This document shows, in pieces, positions 42,903 through 55,460 of a DNA stretch of 64,000 bases. Positions within the stretch are counted from its first letter, which is position 1, and every line of letters begins with the position of its first letter. The stretch lies in the NCBI GenBank assembly GCA_023374025.1, contig SIJG01000015.1, positions 509,523 through 573,522 on the forward strand, read 5' to 3'. Below the pieces are notes generated by a model, which ran no database searches, was not told the origin of the DNA, and was given only the letters and a program-made list of their open reading frames with translations. Origin of the DNA: Heterodera schachtii. Its lineage: Eukaryota > Nematoda > Chromadorea > Rhabditida > Heteroderidae. Position numbers and translations under genes: made by a program.

Positions 42903-45900
42903 TTATCCGGTGGACAGCTTCCATTTATTTAGCCGCTCGCGCATCTTGCGGAAAGTGTTCGATTCCTTGCGTCGCGGTTGCCGCGTGCCCTTGGCGACGC
43001 CTCCGTATACCTCGCCTGTTGGACTTCCGCTAATCTTTAAAAGCGTAAAAATGGACAGTTAAAATATATAATTTTATAAATTAATTTTAAATTAAAAATC
43101 TTTAAAAATGTAAAAATTTAAAAAAAATCAAATAATAATAATAATAATAAATATTCAATTAAAATTATAGCGACAATCATTCCCTATTTTCTGTATTTCC
43201 CTTTTTTGGTCTTTATTAAATTAAATTGGCATAATTTTTTCGTAACATTTTAATGCAAATTATTTTTATAATTTTATTCGTATTAAATCCCCTTATTTTG
43301 TACTAAATTTTCCTTCAAAATTAACCTTAAAAATATTTGTGATAAATTATAAGGCCTTAATTTTAATAAATTTTCCATTTTTAAATAAGCTTTCGTCGTT
43401 TTGTTTTTTGTGACCAAATCCTTATTTTAGACCGAATTTGCTTCTTTTTTAAGAAAATTTTTATTTATCAACGGTCTCGATTTAAATGCGGTTAAAATTT
43501 AAATATTTTGTGCCGCCCACCGAATAATGTGGAAATTTTATCTAAGAATCATATTAATTTAATAAATATTCAGCAAAATCAGTCTTGATTTTTCTATTTT
43601 TGATAAATTTAATGACTCGAATTTTAACAAAATTCCATTTTTTTAAATTTTTATACAAGTTGTCGTCATTTTTTGTAACCAAATCCTTATTTTTAATGCA
43701 TTTAAAAATGTCAATATTTTTGTGCCGCCCACCGAGTAGGATGACGAAATTGTGCCGTGCCGTGGGCGGAACACGCGCTCGTCCATGCTAACGGAACGGC
43801 GTCGAAAAGCGGCAGTAAATTGGGCAAAAAGTCCACCAGCGACTTTCTCATTTTTGGCATCATCACCCGAATCATCATTTCCATCGTCATAACTGCGAGT
43901 TGAAGAATTGTTCAAATTCTGTAAAATTGTTCAAAATTAACAACAATAAATTAATTATAGTAAAGTGCCTTGGTGCCAAAAACTGGGAATTAATTCTCAT
44001 GATAAATGCTTTATTTTTAAATGAAATTGTTATATTAACTAAATAAAATATGAAAGTACTTAATTAATGAACTAATTTTAATATAATTCATTTAATAAAA
44101 TCGTTTTCCGACTAATTAAATAAAAAAATTATTTTTAAATTAATATTTATTATACATTTTGCATTAAAAAAATAAAAAAATATATTATTATTTCAGGCTT
44201 AGATTAGTAATTTAAATGTTATGCACTAATTGTTTTATAAAATTTTAATAGATTTTTTAATTATTTTGCCTAATTAATGTTGGAATAAATTGCCTAAAAA
44301 ATCTTTTATGTTTTTTCCATACTTTCTTCTCACGGATCATTGTTTTTGGTCTGCTGCTGATCAGTTCAGCACGTTTCGTCGTTGTTGCTGACGTCCTAAT
44401 TTAATTTTTTTTATTTTTAAATTATTTTTTTAATTTAAATTACCCTCCCCCAATTCCGTCCATTGCCATGGTGCCCATCATCATCCTCATTGAGGACGTC
44501 GTTTGTGGCATTGAAATTTTTCGACGCGGCGACACCGTATCCACCCCTACCGTACCACTTGCAGAATCATCAGTAAATTTCTCCACCGTAATAAATTGAC
44601 CATTCGCAACAGCAAGCTTTCGGCAATTCTTTGAGCGACCAGCGCTTTCCATGGGACTGAAGCGGACGCAGAAATTTTTACGCCAAAAAATGAAAATTTT
44701 AAATTTATTCGTATTATGAATTCATATTCACTACAAAATTTTATAGGGAAACGATTTCTTTGGAAATACCATAGCGAAACACTTTGCCAAATTTTTAAAT
44801 TTATCAAAAATTTGTTTTTTTTTTGTCGACCTTAGCTTAACAGCATGTTGAGTTCTTCCGGCCGAAGCTGCGACTGCGCAACTTCTGTTTGCTGCCGGAG
44901 GCGCACTTCTGCAATTTAAAATATGAGAAAAATAAATTTTATTGGCCAAATTAATAATTTTTTTTTGAAAATTCGGGTCTCAGCACTTTACTAAATTTAA
45001 ATTTCTATTTTTTTAAATTTATAATTTTCTTTTTAGAAAAATTTTGGCCATTTTTTGTATTACACTTTTTTTCATTTTTTATATTTCTTGTTAAGCCATT
45101 TTTTACATGTTTCGGATTATACTCATTTTTATTTTGCAAATTCATCAGCATATCTTATGTAACACTTCATTACATTTTCTTATTCCTCCTTTTCCTGTCA
45201 AAATGAACGCGTGGGCGGGTAAATAAATTTTACGGGGGAGGCCGATAGTGGCCAAATGGATTGTGGCCAAATTGGATTTGGCCCTCTTGGCCCAAGATAT
45301 GGTGGTCACCCATCCATGCGCTGTGGTGCACATGCTTTTTTGGTTGTAGAAAATGAATGAATTGACAGGCCGTAGTTGCCGAGACACAACGACGGCACCA
45401 TTAAGTGGCAAATTGCGTCACAAATTACCCCCCCCCCTCCCCTCTTATCCCGGCGCCCCCGCATTCTTTCTTGATACAATTATTTAAAAAATTTGTAAAT
45501 TCGAAATTATTGGAAAAAATTTTTGGTTCAACTAATGAGGGTTCAGTGGTGTAAAAATTTTTCGAGACTGTTTGGAATTTTTTTTCTTCGGATTTTTTTT
45601 CAAATATGGGTTGAGGGTGGACAATTTCTCAAGCCGGAGAAAAAAGAGCTATAAATAAATTTCGAAATCTCATAAAATTATTGATAGTTTCAATTTTTAA
45701 AAATAGATGAGACTATTAAAATATAAAAAATCCTTTAAAATAATGAGAAAGATTGATAATTAATTTCCTTTTTTAATTTTTTTTTTAATTTAAAACTTTC
45801 TTGAATGCTTTTTGAGCCAAATCTTCTTAATTTCGGTTTAAGTATGCCGACTGTCACAAAAATCTCAATTTTATAAGTTTGATATTTTTATAATTAACAT

Positions 45901-46299
45901 ATTTTCACGATTAGAACCCCCCCTATCGAATAAAGCCCCCACTTCTGAGGGGGGTTGAACAATAAAGCCCCCGGGGGATTTAACCGAGTAAATACGGTAT
46001 CCAAGATTTTTGGCTGAAGTTTTGCTTTACTAATTACCGTTTTCTGCCTTCTCCGGTACAGTCTCGGCTGGTCGCTCGCACCGTACCGTACTCTTCACGC
46101 TGACTCGGCCGCCCTCTGGTACTGTAACTGATCGAGGTCGACATTTGCTGGGACAAAAGTTCGTTATTTGGTGATGGAATGTCCATTGAACGCTTCTAAA
46201 ATCAAATTAATATTTTTTTTTTTCAATTTTTTCTTGATAAATCACCTTCTGAAGCTGGTGCATACGCTTATTGACAGCCGAAGCGTAAATTAATGCCAT
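42903..46299 (-). CDS. Seven-exon gene for a basic Ser/Thr-rich protein, 297 aa
   Basis: Minus strand exons: 46299-46246, 46195-46038, 44908-44831, 44656-44444, 44395-44323, 43918-43733, 43034-42903. Phases agree at all six junctions and introns are GT-AG. It starts MALIYASAVNKRMHQLQK. Most of the chain is low-complexity and rich in Ser, Thr, Arg and Lys, with a Met-rich patch (SSMRMMMGTMAMDG) and an acidic patch (YDDGNDDSGDDAKNE). The C-terminal third looks more ordered: GGLFAQFTAAFRRRSVSMDE, then GGVAKGTRQPRRKESNTFRK and MRERLNKWKLSTG. There is no signal peptide or membrane segment. RRRSVSMDE and RRKES have the form of basophilic kinase sites. I do not recognise the family. GC content is clearly higher in these exons than around them. 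Confidence 0.65.
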
Positions 46300-47240
46300 T
46301 TCAATTTTTTTTTCGAATATTTCTTTGAAAATACTAAATAAGCATCCAATTGCTAAATTCTTTCGACAATTAATTTAGCTAAAAACTTATTTAAAAATAA
46401 TAAATAAATAGATTTATAAGTTAAAATTTTTCACATTTGTAGCATTTTGGTCCAAAATTCCAACCATTTTTATAGGTCAAATTGTTAAATTTTATGACTA
46501 ACAAATGAATGATCTTCAAACTCCCAAATCCCCTTGGGGGACAATTAAACGCTTTCCATTAATGGGACCTTTTAAATTTAATGAATTAATCGCCCGAGGG
46601 GCAATAGCGAACATTATTTTTTGCATCAATGACTTTTGCGCTAATGCCGGTCGACCTGCTCTTTAGGAGAAGTTCACGTGAAATTCTTACAACAAACAAA
46701 TTGCCGAAAATCCCCTGAGGGCAAATGGGACAAAAAAATGGCACAAAATGTGGCCGTACGGATGGCGAGTGGAAAAGGCGGAAACGGCGACGGCTAAGTG
46801 GCCCCGGAATTAATTGAGCATGTGGGTGGAAGAGGTTGGACACAACAGACAGCAATTTTCTGGTCCATAGGATTAGGCTTCAAAAAATTGGCACTTTTAA
46901 AACGAGCGTGGGAAGGCATTTGAGAAAACCTTTTGATTTTGGATTTCTTTTTGGAAACATTTAAAAAAAGATTTTGGTTTTTTTTTTAATTATTTTGAGA
47001 AATTGAATTTGCTGAACTGTAATTTCAATAAGCTGAAAAAAGAAAGAAACAGAAAAAACAGAGCCAAAACGGATAATTGTAAATTGGTATTACGAAATTA
47101 AGCTTATCAATTTTTTTTGTTTTTTACGAGAAAATTTATTTTATTTCGGGATTTAAGAAATGAATACCCATTAAAATAGAGAGAAATTGTTTAATTACGA
47201 AATTTTAAATGTTATTTAAAAAAAATTGAAATGTTTTTGC
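46300..47240. other. Upstream region of the minus-strand gene
   Basis: Likely holds its promoter and 5' UTR. A more GC-rich island lies at about 46590-46860, with an open frame on the minus strand that has no splice or homology support. I see nothing else to annotate. Confidence 0.35.
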
Positions 47241-47247
47241 AGAAAAA

Positions 47248-47385
47248 ATGGAGGAACGAGACTTTGGGTTTGGCATCCAAACCATTCACAATGCCATTCA
47301 TTGTGTGGCATTGGCATTAGGCCGCTCGGTTTTAAGGAATGGCACGGCACTGGGGACAGAGGGGCCAAATGGACCCATCGGTTAG
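47248..47385 (+). CDS. Candidate short exon or small protein, 45 aa
   Basis: An acceptor (TTTTTGCAG) ends five bases before an ATG, and the frame reads MEERDFGFGIQTIHNAIHCV, continuing to TAG at 47383-47385. The stretch is more GC-rich than its surroundings and could be a small trans-spliced gene or the first exon of one. Open frames also exist in the other five readings, and I do not recognise the peptide. Confidence 0.2.
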   Translation: MEERDFGFGIQTIHNAIHCVALALGRSVLRNGTALGTEGPNGPIG

Positions 47386-47899
47386 GCCAAGACGTGTTCC
47401 GGTGGGCTGAATCGCACTCCAAACATTCAACAAAATGCATTAAAACATAGAAACAAGCAAATTTTTGTCTGACGCTTTTTGGCATAGTGAAAAAATAGCA
47501 AATTAAAAAAAGTTTTTATCGAAAACTTCATGTTTAATTTTAATGAAGCTTGCATTAAATTTAATCTGAATTATGCTTAATAATTTTAAAATAAATGAAA
47601 GAAATTAATTAGAAAATATAACAAATAAAATGTTTTAATAATGTTAAAACAAAAAAAATTAAAAATCCCCTGATAAAATTTCTTATTAACCGAAGATCAG
47701 TGACTTTTGAAAAATTTGAATTTTAATTGTTTTATACTTAAATATTTTTTTTCTATATGTATTTTAAAAAACATATCTTAGAGAAAATAAACTAAATAAA
47801 AATTGAATTGTTTTTAAAATAAAAATTTAAATTCAATTTCAAAAAAAAACCAACATTATTAGAGTTGTTTAAACGAATATTTATATATAAATTTCCGTA

Positions 47900-48430
47900 A
47901 AATATACACACCGTTTCAAAAAACGAGATGTGTGCAAATAAATAGAGAGTGCAGAGAAAAAAACATCTCTCATTTTGGCGTACTATTTCTTTATCTCTGT
48001 TAATAGAGAAAACCCGAATTTACTTCTCTCTAAGAAATTTTTTTTACGTTAACAGATTTTCTTTAAATTTTGCATATCGGTTGAGAAAAAAATTATGAAC
48101 AAAATTGGAGGGGTTTTGAAAGCAAAAAGTGGGTTAGCTAAAAAGTTATTCAAAAAACAAATTTTTGAACGCCTATATCTTTTTTATAAACCGTCCAATT
48201 GCTTTGGACTTGTTTAGAAAAAGCTTCTCCTCAACAAGAGCTTTCGACTGATATCAAAATTGTCCAATTTGGTTGGCAAAAACCCTCAAAAATGATGCTT
48301 GAATCTCCTAATTTTTTAAGTGTTTTCTTTCTCTGTAAAGAAATAGTACGCTAAAATGAGAGAAATGTATTTTTCTCTGCACTCTCCATTTATTGGCACA
48401 CATCTCGTTTTTTGAAACGGTGTGTATATA
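47900..48430. repeat. Large foldback element with arms of about 110 bases
   Basis: The left arm begins TATACACACCGTTTCAAAA and the right arm ends TTTTGAAACGGTGTGTATA. The match continues inward through AGAGAGTGCAGAGAAAAA and TAGTACGC. The middle (48080-48310) resembles the core of the main foldback family (ATATCAAAATTGTCCAATTT). The flanks end in TATA on both sides, so a TA-type target site is possible. Confidence 0.8.
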
Positions 48431-48953
48431 AAATAAATTGATAAAAAAGAATCCAATTAAAAAAGTTGAAACAATAAAAAAAAATAGTTAAACATTGTGT
48501 AATTAATGTCCAAATTAACATTGGAAGGAAACAAGGAATTAGATTCCGAATGTGAAGTTGATAAATTGACTATTTTCAACAGTTTTATTCAACGGGAGGC
48601 TGGTCCATTCTCCTTGTGATTTTTGGAATATTTTCTGACAGCTGCTAAGAAAGAAGAAAAAATGACATTTGGAGGGTTGGACTTTTAATTTTGGCGGAAG
48701 GAAAATGAAATTTTTAAAAATTAAAAAAATTTGCAAAATATTTTAATAATTTCTAGCTCAAAATTAACAAAATATTAATCCAAATTATTTATTAAAAATT
48801 TTGCCCACTTAATTAATAATTAGATTTGAAGCTCAAAATATAACTAAAAATATTTAATTCAAATTTTTAATTATAAACATTTAGTAAAAATTCATTTAAT
48901 AATTTTTAATTAATATTTAAAAAATAAAAAATGAAAATAAATTTTTTTATTAG

Positions 48954-49082
48954 AATTTAAAAGAAAATAAATTATTTAATTGTAAAATCCTTTTGGAATT
49001 TAAAAGAAAATAAATTATTTAATTGTAAAATCCTTTTGGAATTTAAAAGAAAATAAATTATTTAATTGCAAAATCTTTTATT
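48954..49082. repeat. 43-base tandem repeat, three copies
   Basis: AATTTAAAAGAAAATAAATT starts at 48954, 48997 and 49040, an exact 43-base spacing, with nearly identical units. Confidence 0.9.
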
Positions 49083-49215
49083 ATGAATTATTAATTAAAT
49101 TTATTTTTAAAATTATAGAAATTAACAAATTCTAAATTTAATTAGTAAAAGTGTCTTTGAAAAATCAAACTATTTTCCATCATCGTCAGGTCTCAAGACT
49201 TCGAAAAAACTGAAA

Positions 49216-49401
49216 ATGACAACTGCTTTTGTGGGTTGGGAGCAGCTGCATTTTTACTCAAAAAATTGGATGGAATTTTGTGTCTGTTCAAATTTGGCCG
49301 AGGCAGAAAAAAATTGTTATGGCCAATGCCAATTCAAAAATTGTGCCGAAAATTTATGGCCAATATTGGGCAATATTTTTTTAGAATTTAATAAAATTTA
49401 G
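49216..49401 (+). CDS. Candidate Cys-containing small protein or last exon
   Basis: An acceptor-like ATCGTCAG precedes a frame with MTTAFVGWEQLHFYSKNW and CVCSNLAEAEKNCYGQC, ending in TAG at 49399-49401. Six cysteines in about 25 residues are unusual for random AT-rich sequence. No signal peptide and no partner exon are found. Confidence 0.25.
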   Translation: MTTAFVGWEQLHFYSKNWMEFCVCSNLAEAEKNCYGQCQFKNCAENLWPILGNIFLEFNKI

Positions 49402-50950
49402 AGAAGTTTTAATCATAAAAAATGATTAATTTAAACTTTTATTTAAGTGAAAATTCGAAAAAAAATAGAAAATAAATGAGAGTGGTTTTTATTGAATAAA
49501 GGATTTAAAAATATAAGAAATTAAATCTAAAAAAAAAAATAGGAAATATAATAATAATATTGAAAAAGAATAAAAAAATATATATAAATCATTTAAAAGA
49601 AAATCAAAAAATCAATTATTATAATCATAAAAAGATGTATAAAAGCGAATATTATAAAAGTAAAAATTCCAACGATTTTGAATCTTTTCTCAATTTTAAG
49701 TGCAAATCTTTCGTTGTATTTGTTTATATTGTTTTCTATTTGGAAGATTTAAGCCATAAGAAAATAAACATTTCAAATAGACAAAAAGCCATTCGAAGTG
49801 ATAGGCTTTTTGGGCAGTTGGACTAAGGAAATTGGTAAAATAGAAAAAATGGAAGAGGAAATTGGTGGCCAAAAAACTATCCGAAAAATGAGCAAAAAAA
49901 AAAAGAGGAAAATTTTAAAAATTAAATTTGCTTAATTATTCTTTTTTTTTTTTTTGGTTGTTAATGAAAAGCCAAAAGTGTCACTGTCGCATTTCTTCTT
50001 AAAATACAATTCAAATTTGAAATAATCTTAAATTAATATTTGAAAATTTTATTTTAACATATAAATTTGAAACGATCTTATATTAATATTTAATTTTCTT
50101 TTATATTCTTGAAATTAACCTAAATTAATATTTAAATTGAAACTGTCTTAAATTAATTATTTAAATTTTTTTTATTATATAAATTCGATATTATCTTAAA
50201 TAATTTAAATTTTATTTTAATATATAAATTTAAAATTATGTTAAATAATATTTAAATTTTATTTTAACATTTGTTTATGCTATTTAATATGCAGATTATT
50301 TTTAAAAAAATGTTTTTTTTTTTGCATTATTTTGACTTATAAATTGGCTTAAACCAATTTAAAATTAATTAAAGCAAATTCAAGGATTAAAGTTGCTAAA
50401 TAAATGAAAATAATATTTTATGAAATATGTTTGTCTATTATAGGAGTGACAAAAATATTAATAAAAGTTATATTTTTTTATCATAATTTTCTTTTTCTTG
50501 TATGACATGAGTTTTAATGCAACAAAGAAAAACATTTGAATTTAATTTAATAAAATAAAAATAATTCTTATTTTTTGTTTGGAATTTTAATGTTTGATGA
50601 CTTAATTTGATAAATTTTATAAAGTTAATTCCATTAAATTGATTTTATGCTTTTATGATAATTATATTTGCACAGCTTTTCAAGCGAAATAAATGCTCAA
50701 TTCAATCAAAACCTTTAAATTTTGGTCAAAATTTGTTTTTTTTTAAGCGTAATATTTTTTAATATAATTTTATAGAAATTAAATAAAATTTCTTCTTTTA
50801 ATCTTTCAATTAATCTTTGAAATAAAAAGAAGGCATATGCATATTATTCAAATTAAAGTGAAGATAAAATAGAAAGACACAGTGATCAAATTTGTTTAAG
50901 TCCTTTTAATACTCTGTTTCTCTGCACGCACACCACTGACTCACTATTCT
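49402..50950. other. Very AT-rich intergenic stretch
   Basis: No gene is seen. Repeated words such as AAATTAATATTTAAATTT at about 50010-50270 look like decayed tandem units. Confidence 0.45.
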
Positions 50951-50952
50951 TT

Positions 50953-51565
50953 TTGTTCCTCTTTTTCTCCTTCTTTATTCACTCTCTTCAAAGTGCCCAC
51001 ACACTCACTTTTTCTTTCCTCTATTTCCATCATCTGGCCAAACACTCTTTCTCTTTCCCTTCCTCCCCACTATTTCTCGCTCTCGCTCTATCTCTCTCTC
51101 ACTCTCTATTTCCACGCCTGTTCTCGCTTTCTTTCTCCACCTCTCGTTACCCAACTTCATACACTCTCTCTCACCCTTCCCTTTCCTCCATTCTTCCATC
51201 TTTCCCTCCTTTTCACCCGCCTCTCTCTCTTCTCTCACTCTCTCTCTCTCTCTCTCTCTTTTGTCCGTCCTTCTCTTACTTTCTTTCACCCCTCTCGTTC
51301 GTTATAAGACTCCATTTCCAACACTCTCTCTCTCTCTCTCTCTTGCTTTTCTTCTCTCATTTTCTCTCACATCTTTCCCACACTCTCTTTCTCTCTCCCC
51401 TCTCCTTTTACCACTCTATTTCTTCCACTCGCACATTTGCTCATGTGAGTGGAATTAGTCGTCCGTCCCCCGCCCCCCTTCCAGGGCCCCTCCCCCTTCC
51501 GCCCCCACCAAAATTCTCTCCTCCCTTCTCCCATTTCCATCACTTCTCTCCTCCTCCATTTTCTG
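50953..51565. repeat. 600-base pyrimidine tract on the plus strand
   Basis: Almost only C and T, with runs of CTCTCTCT (for example 51240-51260 and 51325-51342), grading into C-rich text (CCCCCGCCCCCC) near 51470-51510. Long open frames on both strands (Ser/Leu/Phe one way, Arg/Glu the other) are produced by this composition and are not genes. Confidence 0.85.
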
Positions 51566-54500
51566 CTGATCGCTTCAATTCAAAAGCATGGCTTTTCCCT
51601 GGTTCGCTGTTGCGATCAGTTCTTTTTCGAGAATTTTTTAAGTGCTATTTTTGATTTTCACGAGCCACATTTGATTTTAAATTTAAAAAATTTTTTTAAC
51701 TTTTGAAATTGTCATTTTCATTCGGCGAATTACTTAAAATTTCAAAAACAATACCTGCTTTTTTTTAAATGAAATTATAGTTTTTTATTCATGAAGAATT
51801 TTCACTTTTGACACTTTTTATAAAATTACTAAAAAGATTGAATTAAAAAAATAATTATTTTAGATTTAATTACATATAAATATTTTATTATTTTATGTAA
51901 ATTTATTCATTTTTATAGACACCTAACTTTTATTATATAATTAAAATTATCTTTTTTATATAATTAAAAATAATATTAAAAAAAATTTTTGGCAACATTT
52001 TTTTTTCGGTGTTTTATGTTTTTATTCATTTTATGATCATATGTCATAACATATTGTCAGGGGCTAAATTAAATTCTCCTTCTCAATCATCATTTCCTGG
52101 CATATGGCCAATTTTATTGCTTCTCAATGGCCCGCGTCATTTAGTGCCATTCTTCTCTTTTGAGAGAGAAAATTGCATCATTTTATTTATTTATTGTTTT
52201 TTAATTAAATTTTTTTAAATTTTCTAATTTAATCATTTTTCTAATTGATTTTCCAATTAAATTCCCCCGCCCATTTTTTGGCCAATTTCTTCAACTTTCA
52301 AAAATTCATATCAATGATGCGATTTATCATTTTCCTTTAAGATTATAATTTATCATTTCGTCCCTAATTGCCAAATTTTTTTTTGCCCAAAAATGTTAAT
52401 TTTAATTTAATTATTTTTCGTAATCAATTACAATTCGCCCAAATTTTTAGTAATTTTTCACTAATTTTATCATTTTCATGTGCACCAAAAAAACACTTAT
52501 CATATGGCAAACATTTTTAAGGAAAAATCACATTCTATTCTCTCCTCCCCCCCATTTTCCATCTTACAACACCCCAATCAGCAGCACCGGTCTGATCGTT
52601 TTTTATCAGCGACTAATTAGCGCACTAATTAGCTAATTAATAATTATTACTCTCTCCCCCCATTTGTCGATCCACAAAAACAGTTGTGCGCCGCCGCGTT
52701 CACATTCCTTCTAAATTCATTGATTGTGCACAATTTTTGCTTCTTTATAAAACACCAACGTCCGTCCGTCAACCGCTCAAAGGAAACCAATGACAGAAAA
52801 AAGGACATGTAAGGACATTTGTTCAAAAAAAATTTTTTTTTTTTTTGGGGTATTTAAAACAAAATGCCAATATTTGATTATTCAAAAATATTTAAGCCCT
52901 ATGCCAATAAAGCTCATTGAACTATATCTGGCATGAGCTGTGAGAAATTACGAAAAAAATTATGTTCCCTACATTTTTAAGCAACAAATTTGGCTATGTT
53001 TTGTCGCCATTTTTGAGTACTGTATGCGCGTTACGTAACGGCGAATACTGTAATTAGGGGATTTGTCTGTGTATCTCCCTTTATCTCCCGCCCGACGAGG
53101 AATTAAAATTAAGATCAGTCATTTGATAAGGACAGCGATTAAAAAATACATGAAAAATAATAATAATCTGGGAACTCAAAATTTTGTTCAAACAAATATG
53201 CCCAATTAGGGTGTCATTAATCCGAAATAAATTATTAAAGATTAGTCGGTGGGACAGCGGATTTTGCACAATAAAAGCATTTGAAGAAAAATTTTGAAAT
53301 ACCAATAATCCAAAACAAAAAAAAAACCGTCGAAAAATTTCGATTAATTCCACTCATTCCCTTATCACCACCCCCAGCAGGGGGGGGGGGGGGGATTAGC
53401 AAAAATTTCTCGACCCATTAGTGCCAGCCGATCGTAGCGAGGCGACAGCCGCCCTTGGCCCAAGTACACAAAAACACATTGATTTTGGCTGCCTTTATCA
53501 CAAACAGAAATAAATCTTCAAAAATTAATCGGCATTTTTTCCCCGTAATTCCCCCCCCCCCACCCAACTTTACGTTTTTTACGCTTTTCCCCAAATAGTA
53601 ATAAAAATAAGGCCGCTTTTTGTTTTTTGCTGTCGCAAATGCGTGCCATTTTCTGCCACCGCCACTTAATTTGTTGTCGTTGTTTTGGACGGCACTTCGT
53701 AAACGGACTATTTATATATAAATATGCACCCAAAAAACCCATGACGCTGATGGAATTGTTCTATATGTGTATACATACATAAGGTTGCCCAATTCTGCTG
53801 CTGCTGTTGGTTGGCAGAACGCCAAAAACAACAAAACCGTTATGTTTTTGAAGGGCAGAGAAATGAAAAAAAAATTTGTTTGTGAGAGCAATGCTTTATG
53901 TGAGAGGTAGGTAGAGAAGCAGAGTGTGTGCAATAGAGTGTGTGAGAGAGGGAGAGAAGCTGCAACAAACAGTGGAGGACAGACAGCGAAAGATGTGAAG
54001 CGGCTGTCAGCAGTGGCAGACAGCTGAAGAAGCGGCTGTCACACATTTCTCCTTTTTTGAGGTCATACTACGGACAACATTCACTAGCAGGCAGAAAAGA
54101 AGACCAGCCAAACATTTTGTTGTTCGTCCGTCCATCCATCGGTGCGTTTGATGTGTTGGCGCCGCGGGGGATGGGAAAATGCATTTTTTATACAATGGGG
54201 GGTCAGCGGAGATGGGACAGTTGAGCGCGGCGGTCTTTTGTCCGTCTGGCACTGTGCCAGTTCAGCCCCAGCAGATAGTTGTTGTTTTGTGTGTATTTGG
54301 CTTAATTGCCCCAAAATTTTCGTTAATCAGCAATTCTGTTAAGTGCTCGGTGGGATCGAGATTCTCTATATCTCTCTCTCTCTTTCTGTGAGCCAATATT
54401 TGTGTTTAAAAATCCCGCCTGGCTAAAAGAGTCACACGAAATCGAAACCTCTTAATGGATTTAAACGGCACTCCCGATCCTGGTGGGCAACAAGATTTTG

Positions 54501-55460
54501 TGTAATAGTGTTAATACCCATTCAGCCTATTTGCCAAATCCCGGCATGGACTAATAGAGCCCTGAGGACTCAGGACTCGAGTTGGAATTAAACCGGGACT
54601 CATCCGTCCCACATAGTTTCAGCAACTATTTAAGTTTACAGCAAAACAGGATTAAATCTCGACATTCCGTCAAGTGGGGTGGGGCGGATAAGAAAGTGCT
54701 TCTAAAAATAGTAAGTAGCACGGTTCTATGTTTTTCCATGGCGACGTATTTGTTGCTCCCCCCCCCCCCCCCCGCCCATTGAGACGGAAGTGCGGGGGCG
54801 CAGGCGGGCGGGCGTCCGCCCGACGGACGGAGTGCATTTGCGGTGCACCACCATAAGCCCATCAAATTCATTCCTCCACCCCCGCGGGGGCAGAGAAGCA
54901 GCAGAAGCAGACTATATAGTCAGAGGAGACAGACTCGTCTAGGATGACGGATTTTTTGTTGGTTTTTGTGTGTAAAAATAATTGATGGTGATGATGATGA
55001 TGCAATCGACAGCGGAGACGGACGACGGATGGGATGAGTAAATATTGGGGACAGCAGCAGCAGCAGCAGGAGAGAGGAAGGAATTTTTTTTTATTGGAAT
55101 TTAATGGGAATGGAAAAAACTAAAAATTGAAAAAAAAGATGATGGAAAATATTGGAAAAATAAATGGAAAATTGAAAAATGGGAATAATTTAAAATTGAA
55201 ATTGCTTAAAAAGGAAAATGTAGGTGAAATAAATAGAACTTGAAAATAATGATGGAATGACTTAAGGAAATCCAAAATGTTGGATTCTTTGGAGAAAAGC
55301 GAAAGAATGCCAAAAACTGGTGCCAAAATTACAATTTTAAAAATTCTATGAGCCCATGGCCTATGCAATAACTTGGCGAAATGGCTTGAATAATAAAATA
55401 AAATAAAAAGCCGAATCTATACCCATAAAGGCATACAAAAAATTGGCATTTTGTTGTACC
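51566..55460. other. Non-coding region upstream of the transporter gene
   Basis: More GC-rich than the rest of the window between about 53.3 and 55.0 kb, with many C or G homopolymers (53380, 53550, 54755), GAGAGTGTGTG simple sequence near 53930, CTCTCTCT near 54367 and CAGCAG near 55060. A TATA-like CTTTATAAAACACC lies at 52742. It may hold the promoter and long 5' UTR of the gene at 55461, but I cannot define them. Confidence 0.35.

Noticed and set aside
46586..46855. An 89-codon minus-strand frame upstream of the seven-exon gene
   Set aside because: No acceptor or donor in phase with the neighbouring exons and low-complexity text; left as upstream region.
50953..51654. A 233-codon open frame rich in Ser, Leu and Phe
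   Set aside because: It is produced by the C/T tract; the opposite strand is equally open as Arg/Glu, and there is no splice or homology support.
53081..54400. Several 60-90-codon frames on both strands before the transporter
   Set aside because: Overlapping, without splice signals in phase or recognisable motifs, in a region of simple repeats.
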